From contig CP017950.1 in the NCBI GenBank assembly GCA_002838205.1, positions 936,858 to 1,000,857 on the forward strand: DNA of 64,000 bases, read 5' to 3'. The position numbers were made by a program, and so were the translations under genes. This DNA comes from Tenericutes bacterium MZ-XQ (GTDB lineage Bacteria > Bacillota_I > Bacilli_A > Acholeplasmatales > Acholeplasmataceae). Of the stretch, positions 1-9,114 are shown piece after piece. The notes below the pieces were generated by a model, which did not search any database, was not told where the DNA came from, and was given only the letters and a program-made list of their open reading frames with translations. How positions within the stretch are numbered: position 1 is the first letter of the stretch; the number at the start of each line of letters is the position of its first letter.

Positions 1-452
1 ACAACCGCATGCGCGCCAATAATGCTGTGATCACCAATGTGTATTGGTCCGATAATTGTTGCATTTGCATAAATGATAACGTCATTACCTATTTTTGGAT
101 GGCGATCAACTTTTTCGAATGTATTTGCACCTAAAGTGACTCCGTGATAAATCACACATCTATCTCCCACAACTGCTGTTTCACCAATGACAACACCCAT
201 GCCATGATCAATAAATACACCTTGGCCAATAGTTGCACCTGGATGAATATCGATTCCAGTCTTTCTTCTTGTTCTATAACTGATGAATCTAGCTAGTGTC
301 TTTAGTTTTTTCTTCCACAAAAAATGTGCAAGACGATGTCTTCTAAGTGCAATAACACCTGGATAAGTGAAAAACAACATAAAACATCCTGGTGCAGCTG
401 GGTCATACTTTTTAGCTGAGTTTACATCTTTGACAGTACATTTAAAAAACAT
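1..452 (-). CDS. cysE: Serine O-acetyltransferase, 3' end cut by window edge
   Basis: Transfers acetyl from acetyl-CoA to L-serine, giving O-acetylserine for cysteine synthesis in the cytoplasm. I translated 150 codons from the ATG at 452. The start [20 protein letters not shown] and the following helical part match the short Gram-positive EpsC/CysE type. From about residue 70 the chain is left-handed beta-helix hexapeptide repeats ([18 protein letters not shown], then [12 protein letters not shown] and a HGVTLG stretch with the active-site histidine). The gene starts 2 nt after the cysK stop, so the two are translationally coupled. The C-terminal end lies outside the window. The family is clear from the hexapeptide pattern and the cysK neighbour. 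Confidence 0.93.
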   Translation of the reverse strand, partial: MFFKCTVKDVNSAKKYDPAAPGCFMLFFTYPGVIALRRHRLAHFLWKKKLKTLARFISYRTRRKTGIDIHPGATIGQGVFIDHGMGVVIGETAVVGDRCVIYHGVTLGANTFEKVDRHPKIGNDVIIYANATIIGPIHIGDHSIIGAHAV

Positions 453-454
453 AA

Positions 455-1381
455 TTATTCATATAAAGTTGTCGACAAATAACGTTCACCTGTATCGCAA
501 ACAATCGCAACTATCCTCTTTCCTTTATTTTCTACTCTTTTCGCAATCTCAGTTGCTGCATATAAAATGGCTCCTGATGAAATACCAGCAAAGACACCTT
601 CTGTTTTCGCTAATAACCTAGCAGTATTAAAAGCATCTTCATCTGATACAGTAATGATTTCATCGATAACATCACGATTTAATACTTTTGGTACAAATCC
701 AGCACCAATGCCTTGGATTTTATGTGGACCTTTTTCTCCTTTGGATAACATTGGAGATCCAGATGGTTCAACAGCTATTATTTTAACGTCTTCTAATGTT
801 TGCTTTAAGACTTCACCCGTACCAGTAACTGTCCCACCTGTACCTACACCAGCAATAAAGAAATCTAACTGATGATCTGTATCGTTTAAGATTTCAATTG
901 CAGTAGTTTTTCTATGAATTTCTGGGTTTGCTAAGTTTTCAAATTGTAATGGCATGATATAATTATTATGTTTTTTTAACTGTTTTTTTGCATAATCAAT
1001 CGATCCTTGCATCCCTTTTGTTTGATCAGTTAAAACAACTTTTGCTCCTAATGCTTTAACGATTTGCACTCTTTCTTTGGTCACTGTTTCTGGCATCACT
1101 AAAATCAGCTTATATCCTTTAGATGCACAGATAAAAGCTAAACCAATACCTGTATTACCGCTGGTTGGTTCAATAAAAACTGTATCTTCTTTGATTAAAC
1201 CTTTTTCTTCAATACTATTAATTAACGCAAATGCTAGACGATCTTTTACACTTCCTAGTGGGTTTAAGTTTTCTAACTTAACAACGATTTCCGCATGTGC
1301 GCCAACAAGTTTTTCATATTTCATTAACCTTAATAATGGTGTGTTGCCAATAAGTTCTAAATAACTGTTTGCTATTTTCAT
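455..1381 (-). CDS. cysK: Cysteine synthase A (O-acetylserine sulfhydrylase)
   Basis: PLP enzyme that turns O-acetylserine and sulfide into cysteine; 308 residues, normal length. Visible motifs: IGNTPLLRL at residues 11-19, the PLP lysine K46 in NPLGSVKDR, the substrate loop PTSGNTG at 72-78, and a glycine-rich phosphate loop [10 protein letters not shown] near 180. An upstream in-frame extension to 1495 exists, but AAGGAAGTG sits 5 nt before the ATG at 1381, so that start is preferred. A TATAAT-like -10 lies at 1406-1411 on the minus strand without a good -35. It is first in the operon with cysE, whose product normally forms the cysteine synthase complex with CysK. Confidence 0.95.
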   Translation of the reverse strand: MKIANSYLELIGNTPLLRLMKYEKLVGAHAEIVVKLENLNPLGSVKDRLAFALINSIEEKGLIKEDTVFIEPTSGNTGIGLAFICASKGYKLILVMPETVTKERVQIVKALGAKVVLTDQTKGMQGSIDYAKKQLKKHNNYIMPLQFENLANPEIHRKTTAIEILNDTDHQLDFFIAGVGTGGTVTGTGEVLKQTLEDVKIIAVEPSGSPMLSKGEKGPHKIQGIGAGFVPKVLNRDVIDEIITVSDEDAFNTARLLAKTEGVFAGISSGAILYAATEIAKRVENKGKRIVAIVCDTGERYLSTTLYE

Positions 1382-1483
1382 GATTTCACTTCCTTTACCG
1401 TTGTTATTATATAATTTTTTTATAAATAATGCTAGCAATATGATTATTAAAATAAGATATGTTATACTACTTTTGGTGATAAT

Positions 1484-2092
1484 ATGAATATACAAAAATT
1501 TACGTTAGGCATGTATAAAAGCAATTGTTACATCGTCTATGAAAACCAAGATGCAATAATCATAGATCCAGGTTATGAAAGTGCTGAAGTTGTTGCTTTC
1601 ATTGATGATCAAAAACTTAATATCAAAGGTATTTACATAACACACGGACACATTGATCATGTTGGCGGAGTTAAGCAACTTAAATCATTATATAATACTA
1701 AAGTATTTGCACCTTTAAAAGACAAGATATGGTTTATTAAATCCGATTATAATCGTTTAGGTTATGATATCCCAGTTGATCATTTTATCGAAGAAAACTA
1801 TACGCTTACCCTTGGTAACCATGAATTTAAAGTTATTGAAACTCCTGGACACTCTGCAGGAGGAACTGTTTTGTGTGCGTTAAATAGTCTGTTATGTTTT
1901 TCAGGAGACACTCTATTTTTTGAAACAATCGGGCGGACTGATTTACCATTTTCTTCATTTGAAGATATACAAAGTAGTATTTTAAAGCTCTATAAAATGC
2001 TACCAAACCAAACAAAGCTTTATCCTGGGCATGGTCGACCAACAACGATTGGACATGAAAAAAAATTCAATATGTTCGTAAGAGAAAAATAA
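1484..2092 (+). CDS. Metallo-beta-lactamase-fold hydrolase, glyoxalase II-like
   Basis: Cytoplasmic binuclear metal hydrolase of 202 residues. Metal ligands are in place: HGHIDH (H54, H56, D58, H59), H123 in TPGHSAGG, D142 in FSGDTLF, and H183 in YPGHG. The short length, lacking the C-terminal glutathione-binding domain of true GloB, fits the common YcbL/YqgX-type proteins of Firmicutes, which act on thioesters or have unknown substrates. The gene is divergent from cysK with about 100 bp between them. GGTGAT precedes the ATG by 3 nt. The exact substrate cannot be read from the sequence. Confidence 0.88.
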   Translation: MNIQKFTLGMYKSNCYIVYENQDAIIIDPGYESAEVVAFIDDQKLNIKGIYITHGHIDHVGGVKQLKSLYNTKVFAPLKDKIWFIKSDYNRLGYDIPVDHFIEENYTLTLGNHEFKVIETPGHSAGGTVLCALNSLLCFSGDTLFFETIGRTDLPFSSFEDIQSSILKLYKMLPNQTKLYPGHGRPTTIGHEKKFNMFVREK

Positions 2093-2136
2093 AAAGACGT
2101 TTATGAGAAGATTATTCTCATAACATCTTTTTTTAT
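2093..2136. terminator. Rho-independent terminator between convergent genes
   Basis: An imperfect hairpin with arms around TTATGAGAA and TTCTCATAA is followed by a T-run on the plus strand and preceded by an A-run. It can therefore serve both the metallo-hydrolase gene and the convergent nitrilase-family gene. Confidence 0.8.
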
Positions 2137-2156
2137 ATATAACCGTGATCTTTAGT

Positions 2157-2942
2157 TTAACCTTTTTTATTTTTAGACAAGTTTTTAGATATCTCTAAAA
2201 TACCTTTTGCTCCATAGCCTACCTCTTGTTTTTGATAGGCATAAATCAATAACTGATTAACATTTAAATGCGCACTCATTAATTCGTTACCATATATATC
2301 ATATACACCTGTTGGTGCGCTTTGAAATTTACTTGCACTATTAACAGATAGATGTGGTATAACATTTTCTACTGCTCTAGTTTGAATATGCCCTTTAATG
2401 AGGTTATATCTAGTTGGGCTTTCCACTGCAGAGGTGTCACAAAAACAAGTTAGCATGAGATCGACTGCATGATTTTTGTGTTCTCTGTAGTATTCTGGAA
2501 AACGTATTTCAAAACAAATCGATAATCCAATCTTTACATCATCGATGATAATACTTTTATATGTTTGTCCATGTTGGAAGTTTTGCAAGTCATAACCCCA
2601 CAAAGCTCTTTTATCATAATAATCAATCATATTACCTTCTTGATTAATCACTTTGAGCGTATTAAATCTTTTATCATCTTCGAATCTAATGGTTCCAAAA
2701 ATGATATTGATGTTGTACTTTTTTGCGGTTTGCTTAAGTTTTTCTTCAAATAAAGCGACATCATCTTTGATAGAATTTAAGTCAACTTGAGTTTCAATCG
2801 GTGGATAACCAGTAAGTGCACATTCCGGAAAAACTACGACTTTACATGCACTGTTGAATGCTTCAATAACACCTTGTTCCATCACACTGAAATTTTGACT
2901 TATATCTCCTTGATTGATCATTTGATATAATCCTATTTTCAT
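2157..2942 (-). CDS. Carbon-nitrogen hydrolase (nitrilase superfamily)
   Basis: Cytoplasmic amidase-type enzyme with the Glu-Lys-Cys triad: E40 in FPECALTGYPP, K111 in YYDKRALWG, C143 in LSICFEIRFPE. Its 261 residues match single-domain members such as omega-amidase or N-carbamoylputrescine amidase; no NAD-synthetase domain is attached. A GTG at 2951 is an alternative start, but the ATG at 2942 has AGTGG at better spacing. A second strong SD-like AAAGGAG about 30 nt further up has no start codon after it. It lies 70 bp downstream of rlmD in the same direction and may be co-transcribed. Substrate unknown. Confidence 0.85.
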   Translation of the reverse strand: MKIGLYQMINQGDISQNFSVMEQGVIEAFNSACKVVVFPECALTGYPPIETQVDLNSIKDDVALFEEKLKQTAKKYNINIIFGTIRFEDDKRFNTLKVINQEGNMIDYYDKRALWGYDLQNFQHGQTYKSIIIDDVKIGLSICFEIRFPEYYREHKNHAVDLMLTCFCDTSAVESPTRYNLIKGHIQTRAVENVIPHLSVNSASKFQSAPTGVYDIYGNELMSAHLNVNQLLIYAYQKQEVGYGAKGILEISKNLSKNKKG

Positions 2943-3012
2943 AAAAACCACTAAAATTCAAATAAAAATGAATTATTTCTCCTTTACTATAATATACTAA
3001 CAATCATCTTTT

Positions 3013-4305
3013 TTAAGTATTTAAAGTATTGACATGTTTTAGAACAACTAGAGTCTCAAGTGAAGTCGTTTGAGGAAACATTCTAATTGGATAAACTTGT
3101 TCAACAACATAATGCTTTGTTAGCATTAATAAATCTCTAGCTAGTGTCTTAACATCACATGATAGGTAATAAATGGTTTCGGGTTTTTTTTCAAGTATGT
3201 ATGCTATAAAGCTAGGCATCAATCCATTTCTAGGTGGATCAACAATAACCTTATTAAACATTATATCTTGTGCAAATGATTCAGTCGTTTGATGATAGAT
3301 TTCTACTTGGTCAAAGCGATACTTTTCTTTGATATTTAGAGCTAAATCAATGCTTTGTTTATTAGACTCAACCATCATCACTTTGTCAACCTTGTCTGCT
3401 ATAAAATACCCAATTGAACCAATACCGCTATACGCATCCAAGACAATATCCTTCTCTGTTAAACCAGTTTTAATAACTTGATATGCCTTATGGATAACTG
3501 GCAAATTTATTTGAAAAAAAGATCTGTCATTAATGGGCATATCAATATTGTTTAATCGCTCCATAATGACATTTTCTTTATATAAAACTTCACTATATTT
3601 TCCTAAAATATGTTTTGGTGAGTCACTTATGTTTAAAGTAATGCCTACAACTTCAGACTCTTTTTTAAGTCTATCTATAATAAATTTTATGCCTTTAACA
3701 CGCCGATGATTAGACACGAAAGTTACAAGTATCTGACCTTTTTGATTCGTTCTAAAAACAACATGCTTCAGTATATTTTTTTCTATATGAAATGCCTCGT
3801 CATGAATGATTTTAAGAAACTTATTGGTTACTTGATCAGACAAAATAAACGAATCAATTTCAACTAGTTGTTCTTTTGTTATATCATACAAACCTAACTT
3901 TAATACCTCATCATCCATCACGTGGAATACTGATTTATTTCGGTAATGAATATCTTTTTCATCACAAATAATTTCATTAACTCTTACATCAATCCCAGAT
4001 ATTTTTGATAATGTTTGTTTCGTAATATCTATTTGCCACTGCTTTTGGGCTTCACTACTTATATGATATAAATCAAGAGCATCTAAGATCACATGATCAC
4101 GTACACGGTGTTTACTTTTTTCAATGATTTCTAGGACTTCAGCTTCGCAAAATTTTTTCTTGACTTTTGTGATTTTAAGTTTCGCGATTTCATCATAAAT
4201 AAGTCTTGGCGCAAAGATAACATAACCATCTAATTTAATAACACCTTGTCCTTTAAAGTCAACATCTACGACTTTTCCAGTAATGATACTACCAACAGTT
4301 AACAT
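3013..4305 (-). CDS. rlmD: 23S rRNA (uracil-C5)-methyltransferase, RlmD/RlmCD type
   Basis: SAM-dependent RNA m5U methyltransferase of the TrmA/RumA family, 430 residues. An N-terminal TRAM-like beta-barrel ([19 protein letters not shown]) is followed by a central domain, then the Rossmann methyltransferase with DAYSGIGSIG, the VDPPRNG motif and the catalytic cysteine in YYLSCDVKTLARD. The Fe-S cluster cysteines normally found after the TRAM domain are absent: the matching segment reads RVRDHVILDALDLYHISSE. The ATG at 4305 was chosen because AGAGG lies 9 nt upstream. It overlaps the end of sdaA by 17 nt, so translation is coupled. Which uridine is modified cannot be told. Confidence 0.9.
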   Translation of the reverse strand: MLTVGSIITGKVVDVDFKGQGVIKLDGYVIFAPRLIYDEIAKLKITKVKKKFCEAEVLEIIEKSKHRVRDHVILDALDLYHISSEAQKQWQIDITKQTLSKISGIDVRVNEIICDEKDIHYRNKSVFHVMDDEVLKLGLYDITKEQLVEIDSFILSDQVTNKFLKIIHDEAFHIEKNILKHVVFRTNQKGQILVTFVSNHRRVKGIKFIIDRLKKESEVVGITLNISDSPKHILGKYSEVLYKENVIMERLNNIDMPINDRSFFQINLPVIHKAYQVIKTGLTEKDIVLDAYSGIGSIGYFIADKVDKVMMVESNKQSIDLALNIKEKYRFDQVEIYHQTTESFAQDIMFNKVIVDPPRNGLMPSFIAYILEKKPETIYYLSCDVKTLARDLLMLTKHYVVEQVYPIRMFPQTTSLETLVVLKHVNTLNT

Positions 4306-5506
4306 CGTTATCATCCTCTTTGAAATATTTGGCAAGTCCACCTTTTGCTGTCTCTTTATATGACTCATGCATATCTAGTCCAGTTTGATACATAGTTTCA
4401 ATAACAGTATCAAAACTAATTTTTCTTGAATCACTTAAAAAATAAGATAATCCACAAGCATCGATTGCCCTTAGTGCAGCCACTGCATTTCTTTCTATAC
4501 AAGGTATTTGAACATATCCATTAACTGGATCACAAGTAAGTCCTAAATGATGCTCCATCGCAATTTCTGCAGCATACTCGACCTGATCAACACTTAGATT
4601 AAATAAGGTTGCATGAGCTGCAGCAGCCATTGAACAAGCACTTCCGATTTCTGCTTGACATCCAGCAACTGCACCACTAATCGATGCATTATATTTAATT
4701 AAGTTACCGATCAATCCTGCAACAGCAAGTGCCTTAATGATGCGTTTTTTTGTTAAAAACTTATGCTTTAACTGCATATAATATAGTACTGCGGGAACAA
4801 CGCCACACGCACCACATGTAGGTGCAGTTACGATAATGCCCCCACTTGCATTTTCTTCACTTACTGCAAATGCAAAACTGCTAACTAATCTATTCTCAGT
4901 TATTTCAGGAACTTCATTGTCTTTTTGTCTATGATAAAGATCATATGCCTTTCTCTTCATTTTAAGTGGTCCAGGCAATGTACCTTTTGTCTTAATACCT
5001 CTTTCTACTGCTTCTTTCATAGCCTTCCAAGCATCTTCTAAGAAAATATTAATGTCTTCTCCTTCAACCATAACAACATACTCATAAAGAGACATTTGAT
5101 GATCTCTACAGTATTTTTTGATTGCTTTAAATGTTTGATGTGGATAAATCATTGGTTCACGATCATCTTCACCAACAAATACAATACGTCCACCGCCAAC
5201 ACTATGAACTTCTTTTTCTACAACTATCTTTTGATCAAAGATGCCTTTAATAATCATCGTATTTGGATGTTTTTTAACATCAATAGACGTAGAAAAAGTC
5301 ACCGATGATGGTGACAATGCATCTTTAATCGCTTCTTCAGTCAAATGCCCTTTACCTGTTAAAGCAAAAGAATTATACAAAATAATTTCATATGTTTCAA
5401 CGTATGGATATTGTTCTTTGATGATTAAGCATGCTTTTGCAGGACCCATGGTATGTGAACTAGAAGGACCATATCCTACTTGGTATAAAGAGCGAATAGA
5501 TAACAT
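4289..5506 (-). CDS. sdaA: L-serine dehydratase, single-chain Fe-S type
   Basis: Deaminates L-serine to pyruvate and ammonia using a 4Fe-4S cluster. The 405-residue chain contains both parts that many Firmicutes split into SdaAB and SdaAA. The N-terminal beta part has [10 protein letters not shown] at 13-22. The alpha part has the cluster cysteines in [22 protein letters not shown] and the later Cys-containing LTCDPVNG and IPCIERN. The start at 5506 has AAGGAAAAATC before the ATG. It lies 9 bp after the M32 peptidase gene, suggesting a peptide and amino acid catabolic operon feeding pyruvate. Confidence 0.93.
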   Translation of the reverse strand: MLSIRSLYQVGYGPSSSHTMGPAKACLIIKEQYPYVETYEIILYNSFALTGKGHLTEEAIKDALSPSSVTFSTSIDVKKHPNTMIIKGIFDQKIVVEKEVHSVGGGRIVFVGEDDREPMIYPHQTFKAIKKYCRDHQMSLYEYVVMVEGEDINIFLEDAWKAMKEAVERGIKTKGTLPGPLKMKRKAYDLYHRQKDNEVPEITENRLVSSFAFAVSEENASGGIIVTAPTCGACGVVPAVLYYMQLKHKFLTKKRIIKALAVAGLIGNLIKYNASISGAVAGCQAEIGSACSMAAAAHATLFNLSVDQVEYAAEIAMEHHLGLTCDPVNGYVQIPCIERNAVAALRAIDACGLSYFLSDSRKISFDTVIETMYQTGLDMHESYKETAKGGLAKYFKEDDNDVNCW

Positions 5507-5515
5507 GATTTTTCC

Positions 5516-7006
5516 TTATTTCGTGAATTTCTTAATTAAATAGTCTACATAGTAAGAAGGTTTGAAATCTTCTTTAGTCGCAATCAACATGATTTCTTTT
5601 GGTGTTTTAGACATACCAAATTGATGAACATGTTCTTTTAACCAGTCATTGATCAAATTGATTTGATTATTCAATATGGCTTCTTCAACATTAATTTCTT
5701 TGTTCATTGCTTGATAAATTTGTGCTGCATAGGCAGAACCTAAAGCATACGTAGGGAAGTATCCAAATGATCCAAATGACCAGTGAATATCTTGTAATAC
5801 ACCTTCTTTATCATTGCTTGGTTTTTTACCAACATATTTACTCATAAGTCCGTTCCAACGTTTTGGAAGATCTTTAACTTTTAGTTTACCTGATATGAGT
5901 TGTTTTTCAATTTCATAGCGAACAAGAACATGAAGAGCATATGTTAACTCATCTGCCTCAATTCTTATTAATGATCTTTCGGCACGATTGATAAAGTGAT
6001 AAAACTCTTCAAGTGTGATATTCTTTAATTCTTTAGGGAATATTTCTACTAGTTTTGGATAATGAATCTTCCAAAAAGCATAACTTCTACCAATCATATT
6101 TTCATACATTCTTGATTCTGATTCATGAATACCTAAACTTGTTCCACCATGTAGCATGGTATCATCATATTTAGGATCATTTTGTAGTTCATAAATGGCA
6201 TGACCCATTTCATGAATGGTTGAGAAAATGCTTGATGCTAAATTGTCCTCATGATATCTAGTTGTTATTCTTGTGTCAACACTGCTTACACCTGATGTAA
6301 AAGGATGTGCACTTTCTTTTAAAACACCTTTAGAACGATCGTAATGGAAAACATCCATTAAGTACTCAGAAAATTCTTCTTGTCCACGTTTGTGGAATAT
6401 ACCCTTAGTAAGTTTTCTAGAGAATCGTTGTTTATTTTTTGTGACTTCTAATACAAATGGGGCTAGATCCTCTTTTACAGTATTAAAAAATGCATCATAT
6501 TCTTTAACACCAAATCCTTCTTCATACATATCAAGCAAAACGTCATAACCTTTAAGTTCATCAGTTTCTAAATATTTAACTAATTTTTGATTGAATGCAA
6601 CGATTTTTTCTAATGTTGGTCTATACATCTCAAAATCATTTTTTTCTTTGGCTTCAGCCCATATATGTGGACCTTCTTGAGTTAATAAACCATACGCAAG
6701 ATATTCATCTTTAGGCACTTTTTTAATCATTCTGAGTTCTTTATATGCATGCTTAATCTCTACTTTAAAGTCATGATCTTCTAATTGATCAAGATTTTCA
6801 TGTAGTTTTTCGATTGCATCCATATAATCTGGGTTAGACTCGATAGTATATAATTCTTCTTGAATGACAGAAAACTGTTTAGCACTATATGCTAAAGATG
6901 CTTTTGGAGCTTCAGTTTCTCTGTCCCAACTCATTAGCCACATCATGTAACTATAAGCTTTGATTTTTTTTCTTGTTTCTTCATAAATCTTAATATAATT
7001 TTCCAT
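5516..7006 (-). CDS. Carboxypeptidase M32 (Taq type)
   Basis: Zinc metallocarboxypeptidase that trims C-terminal residues from peptides in the cytoplasm. The 496 residues are the usual family length. The HExxH zinc site is in TIHEMGHAIYE, with HESESRMYEN downstream supplying the third ligand, and the mostly helical sequence fits family M32. AGAAGG precedes the ATG at 7006. It is first of three genes (peptidase, sdaA, rlmD). An IS1634-type element lies just upstream and left a copy of the target sequence next to this promoter. Confidence 0.92.
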   Translation of the reverse strand: MENYIKIYEETRKKIKAYSYMMWLMSWDRETEAPKASLAYSAKQFSVIQEELYTIESNPDYMDAIEKLHENLDQLEDHDFKVEIKHAYKELRMIKKVPKDEYLAYGLLTQEGPHIWAEAKEKNDFEMYRPTLEKIVAFNQKLVKYLETDELKGYDVLLDMYEEGFGVKEYDAFFNTVKEDLAPFVLEVTKNKQRFSRKLTKGIFHKRGQEEFSEYLMDVFHYDRSKGVLKESAHPFTSGVSSVDTRITTRYHEDNLASSIFSTIHEMGHAIYELQNDPKYDDTMLHGGTSLGIHESESRMYENMIGRSYAFWKIHYPKLVEIFPKELKNITLEEFYHFINRAERSLIRIEADELTYALHVLVRYEIEKQLISGKLKVKDLPKRWNGLMSKYVGKKPSNDKEGVLQDIHWSFGSFGYFPTYALGSAYAAQIYQAMNKEINVEEAILNNQINLINDWLKEHVHQFGMSKTPKEIMLIATKEDFKPSYYVDYLIKKFTK

Positions 7007-7032
7007 CGTTTTTACCTTCTTTCTAGTGTTTA

Positions 7033-7074
7033 TTATAACATAATAAAATCTTGTTTTTTATAAAAACATCATGG
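7033..7074. repeat. Left copy of 42-bp target duplication
   Basis: Identical over 42 bp to 9073-9114 and directly flanks the IS inverted repeat. It begins TTATAACA and ends ATCATGG. It includes a vestigial copy of the last codons of the downstream mgtE gene, so this is the copy that lacks the gene body. Confidence 0.93.
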
Positions 7075-7149
7075 CCCGAGTTTTATAGTTTAGTTTCACA
7101 AACCTAGCACTAAACAACATTAATACAACAAGTTTACTACAAATACAAC

Positions 7150-7188
7150 AGCACCTAAATGGCTATAAATAGTGATTTAGGTGCTTTT
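7150..7188 (+). terminator. Terminator-like hairpin inside IS left end
   Basis: Arms AGCACCTAAAT (7150-7160) and ATTTAGGTGCT (7175-7185) form an 11-bp perfect stem, followed by TTTT. It lies upstream of the transposase promoter region. It could stop transcription entering from outside the element. Confidence 0.65.
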
Positions 7189-7281
7189 AAGTATAAAACA
7201 AACTATAAAAAAGCAAATAGTCAAAATAATTGTAGTAAATCGTAGTAATTTATGATATGATGAATATAGGAGTTGATTCTT

Positions 7282-8997
7282 ATGTTTATAAAAAAGGTAA
7301 AGATAAAAACAAATAATACACATTCTCTATATTTGGTTGAGAGTTACCGTGATCAAAACGGTAAACCAAAGCACCGAACAATAAAGAGTTACGGTATTTT
7401 AGAAGAGTTAGAAAAAGACAACCCAAACATTTTAGAAGAACTAAGATTAGAAGCGAAGAAACTGAGTTTAGAGAAAGAAGAACAACTTTTTCAAGAAATG
7501 ACAATTGATTTCTCCAAAGAACAATCAAACTCGTTGCTGAACTACGGATATGTATTCTTAGAGAGAATTTACAACAAGATAGGGATATCGAAGTTTATGA
7601 AGGCATACCAAGAAACTACAAGAGTAAAATACGACTTAGATGACATATTGAAGTTACTTGTGTTTTCTAGATGTCTTAATCCAGGAAGTAAGAAGAAAAC
7701 ATATGAGAATAAAGGGAATTACTTCTTTGATTTAAGTGATTTCAAGATGGAAGACATCTATAAATCACTTGATTATTTAGCATTAATTAAAGATGATTTA
7801 ACATATTGCATGCATCAAGGAATCAGTAAGGAATACGGACGTGATTGTACATTAGTATTCTATGATGTGACTAACTATTACTTTGAAAGTGAAGAGATGA
7901 TAGGTTTAAGACAAAAAGGAGTATCCAAAGAAAATAAAAAAACAGGAATAGTACAAATGGGGTTATTTATAGATAGAGATGGAATCCCAATAACCTATGA
8001 GTTGTTTCCAGGATGTACAAATGATTTAAGTACAATGCAACCAATCTTAACGAAAATAAAAAAACAATACAACTTAGGTAAAATTACCATTGTCGGAGAC
8101 AAAGGTAACAACAGTGGAAAAAACCTTAGTTATATTGATCAAAAGAAAGATAAGTATATTATTTCCCAAAAGATACGAATGCGTGGAAGCAAAATGGCAG
8201 ATATCATATTAGATCCTGAAGGATATATAGAAAACCAAGCTGGTACGTTCAAATATAAAACAGTCAAAAGAATCCGTACTGTAGACACTGGTGAAGTAGA
8301 TAAAGATAATAAAAAGATCAAACATGAATTAACAGAACATCTATTGTGTTTTTGGAGTTTAAAGGAAGAAAGATACCAACACGCTAAACGTGGCATTCTA
8401 GATGAAAAGATAGAAAAGTTTATTGATGACCCATCATTACTTAACGCATCAAACTCATTCGGTGTAAAGAAATACTTTAAAAAGACAGTATATGATAAAG
8501 ATACTGGAGAAATAGTAAAAGCTAAGAATCATTATGAATTTAATGAAGAAAAGTACAAAAGAGATATCGCATTGGATGGATATTACGCAATCGTAACAAA
8601 CGATTTAGAGTTAACACCATTCGATATCATTGATAAGTATAGAAATTTATCCGTAATTGAAGATTCATTTAGAGTCACTAAAAGCGACTTGGAAGGAAGA
8701 CCAGTTTATGTATGGACAGACGAGCACATAAAAGGCCATTTCTTAACTTGTTTCATCTCATTAACACTTTATCGTTTATTACAGCTAGAAACTGGAAACA
8801 AGTATTCAGTAAATAAACTTAAAGACGCTTTAAATAGCGCACAAATACTTCAAATGTCAAATGGAATATTACATTTGAATAAAGTGAATCATGAAATCCT
8901 AGAATTATCATATAAATATGGAGTAGATTTCTCTAAGCAGTTCTACAAATCCGAAACTATTAAAAGAGAATTTACTACTTTACTACAAAACACTTAA
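7282..8997 (+). CDS. IS1634-family transposase (DDE)
   Basis: DDE transposase of 571 residues that would cut and join the element ends. The N-terminal small domain contains YLVESYRDQNGKPKHRTI. The catalytic aspartates are likely those in FYDVTNYYFE and IVGDKGNNSG. The glutamate region reads VIEDSFRVTKSDLEGRP and is followed by a hydrophobic HIKGHFLTCFISLTLYRL helix typical of IS4-superfamily enzymes. The ATG at 7282 has AGGAG 9 nt upstream; the in-frame TTG at 7273 has no room for an SD. No frameshift or internal stop is seen. Confidence 0.93.
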   Translation: MFIKKVKIKTNNTHSLYLVESYRDQNGKPKHRTIKSYGILEELEKDNPNILEELRLEAKKLSLEKEEQLFQEMTIDFSKEQSNSLLNYGYVFLERIYNKIGISKFMKAYQETTRVKYDLDDILKLLVFSRCLNPGSKKKTYENKGNYFFDLSDFKMEDIYKSLDYLALIKDDLTYCMHQGISKEYGRDCTLVFYDVTNYYFESEEMIGLRQKGVSKENKKTGIVQMGLFIDRDGIPITYELFPGCTNDLSTMQPILTKIKKQYNLGKITIVGDKGNNSGKNLSYIDQKKDKYIISQKIRMRGSKMADIILDPEGYIENQAGTFKYKTVKRIRTVDTGEVDKDNKKIKHELTEHLLCFWSLKEERYQHAKRGILDEKIEKFIDDPSLLNASNSFGVKKYFKKTVYDKDTGEIVKAKNHYEFNEEKYKRDIALDGYYAIVTNDLELTPFDIIDKYRNLSVIEDSFRVTKSDLEGRPVYVWTDEHIKGHFLTCFISLTLYRLLQLETGNKYSVNKLKDALNSAQILQMSNGILHLNKVNHEILELSYKYGVDFSKQFYKSETIKREFTTLLQNT

Positions 8998-9002
8998 ATC
9001 AA

Positions 9003-9046
9003 AAAAGAGACTAACTTCCACTAATCAAGCGGAGATTGTCTCTTTT
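9003..9046. terminator. Terminator after IS1634 transposase
   Basis: Arms AAAAGAGAC and GTCTCTTTT enclose a partly paired loop, with A- and T-runs on both sides. It can terminate the transposase transcript and also transcripts entering from the mgtE side. Confidence 0.75.
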
Positions 9047-9072
9047 ACTCTTTTCAAACTATAAAACTCGGG

Positions 9073-9114
9073 TTATAACATAATAAAATCTTGTTTTTTA
9101 TAAAAACATCATGG
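9073..9114. repeat. Right copy of 42-bp target duplication
   Basis: Matches 7033-7074 exactly. It contains the genuine last codons and stop of the mgtE gene ending at 9098, so the insertion did not break that gene. Confidence 0.93.

Larger units (their letters stand above)
7075..9072 (+). mobile_element. IS1634-family insertion sequence, complete, 1998 bp
   Basis: The ends are perfect 17-bp terminal inverted repeats (starting CCCGAGTTTTATAG at 7075; mirror at 9056-9072). Between them is one long transposase gene, with a 42-bp direct target repeat outside. An 11-bp subterminal copy, AAACTATAAAA, recurs at 7200-7210. The element sits between mgtE and the M32 peptidase gene. IS1634 of Mycoplasma mycoides is known for unusually long, variable target duplications, which matches what is seen. 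All parts look intact, so it may be active. Confidence 0.93.

Noticed and set aside
7273-7281. TTG start for the IS1634 transposase
   Set aside because: It abuts the AGGAG sequence with no spacing; the ATG at 7282 is properly spaced.
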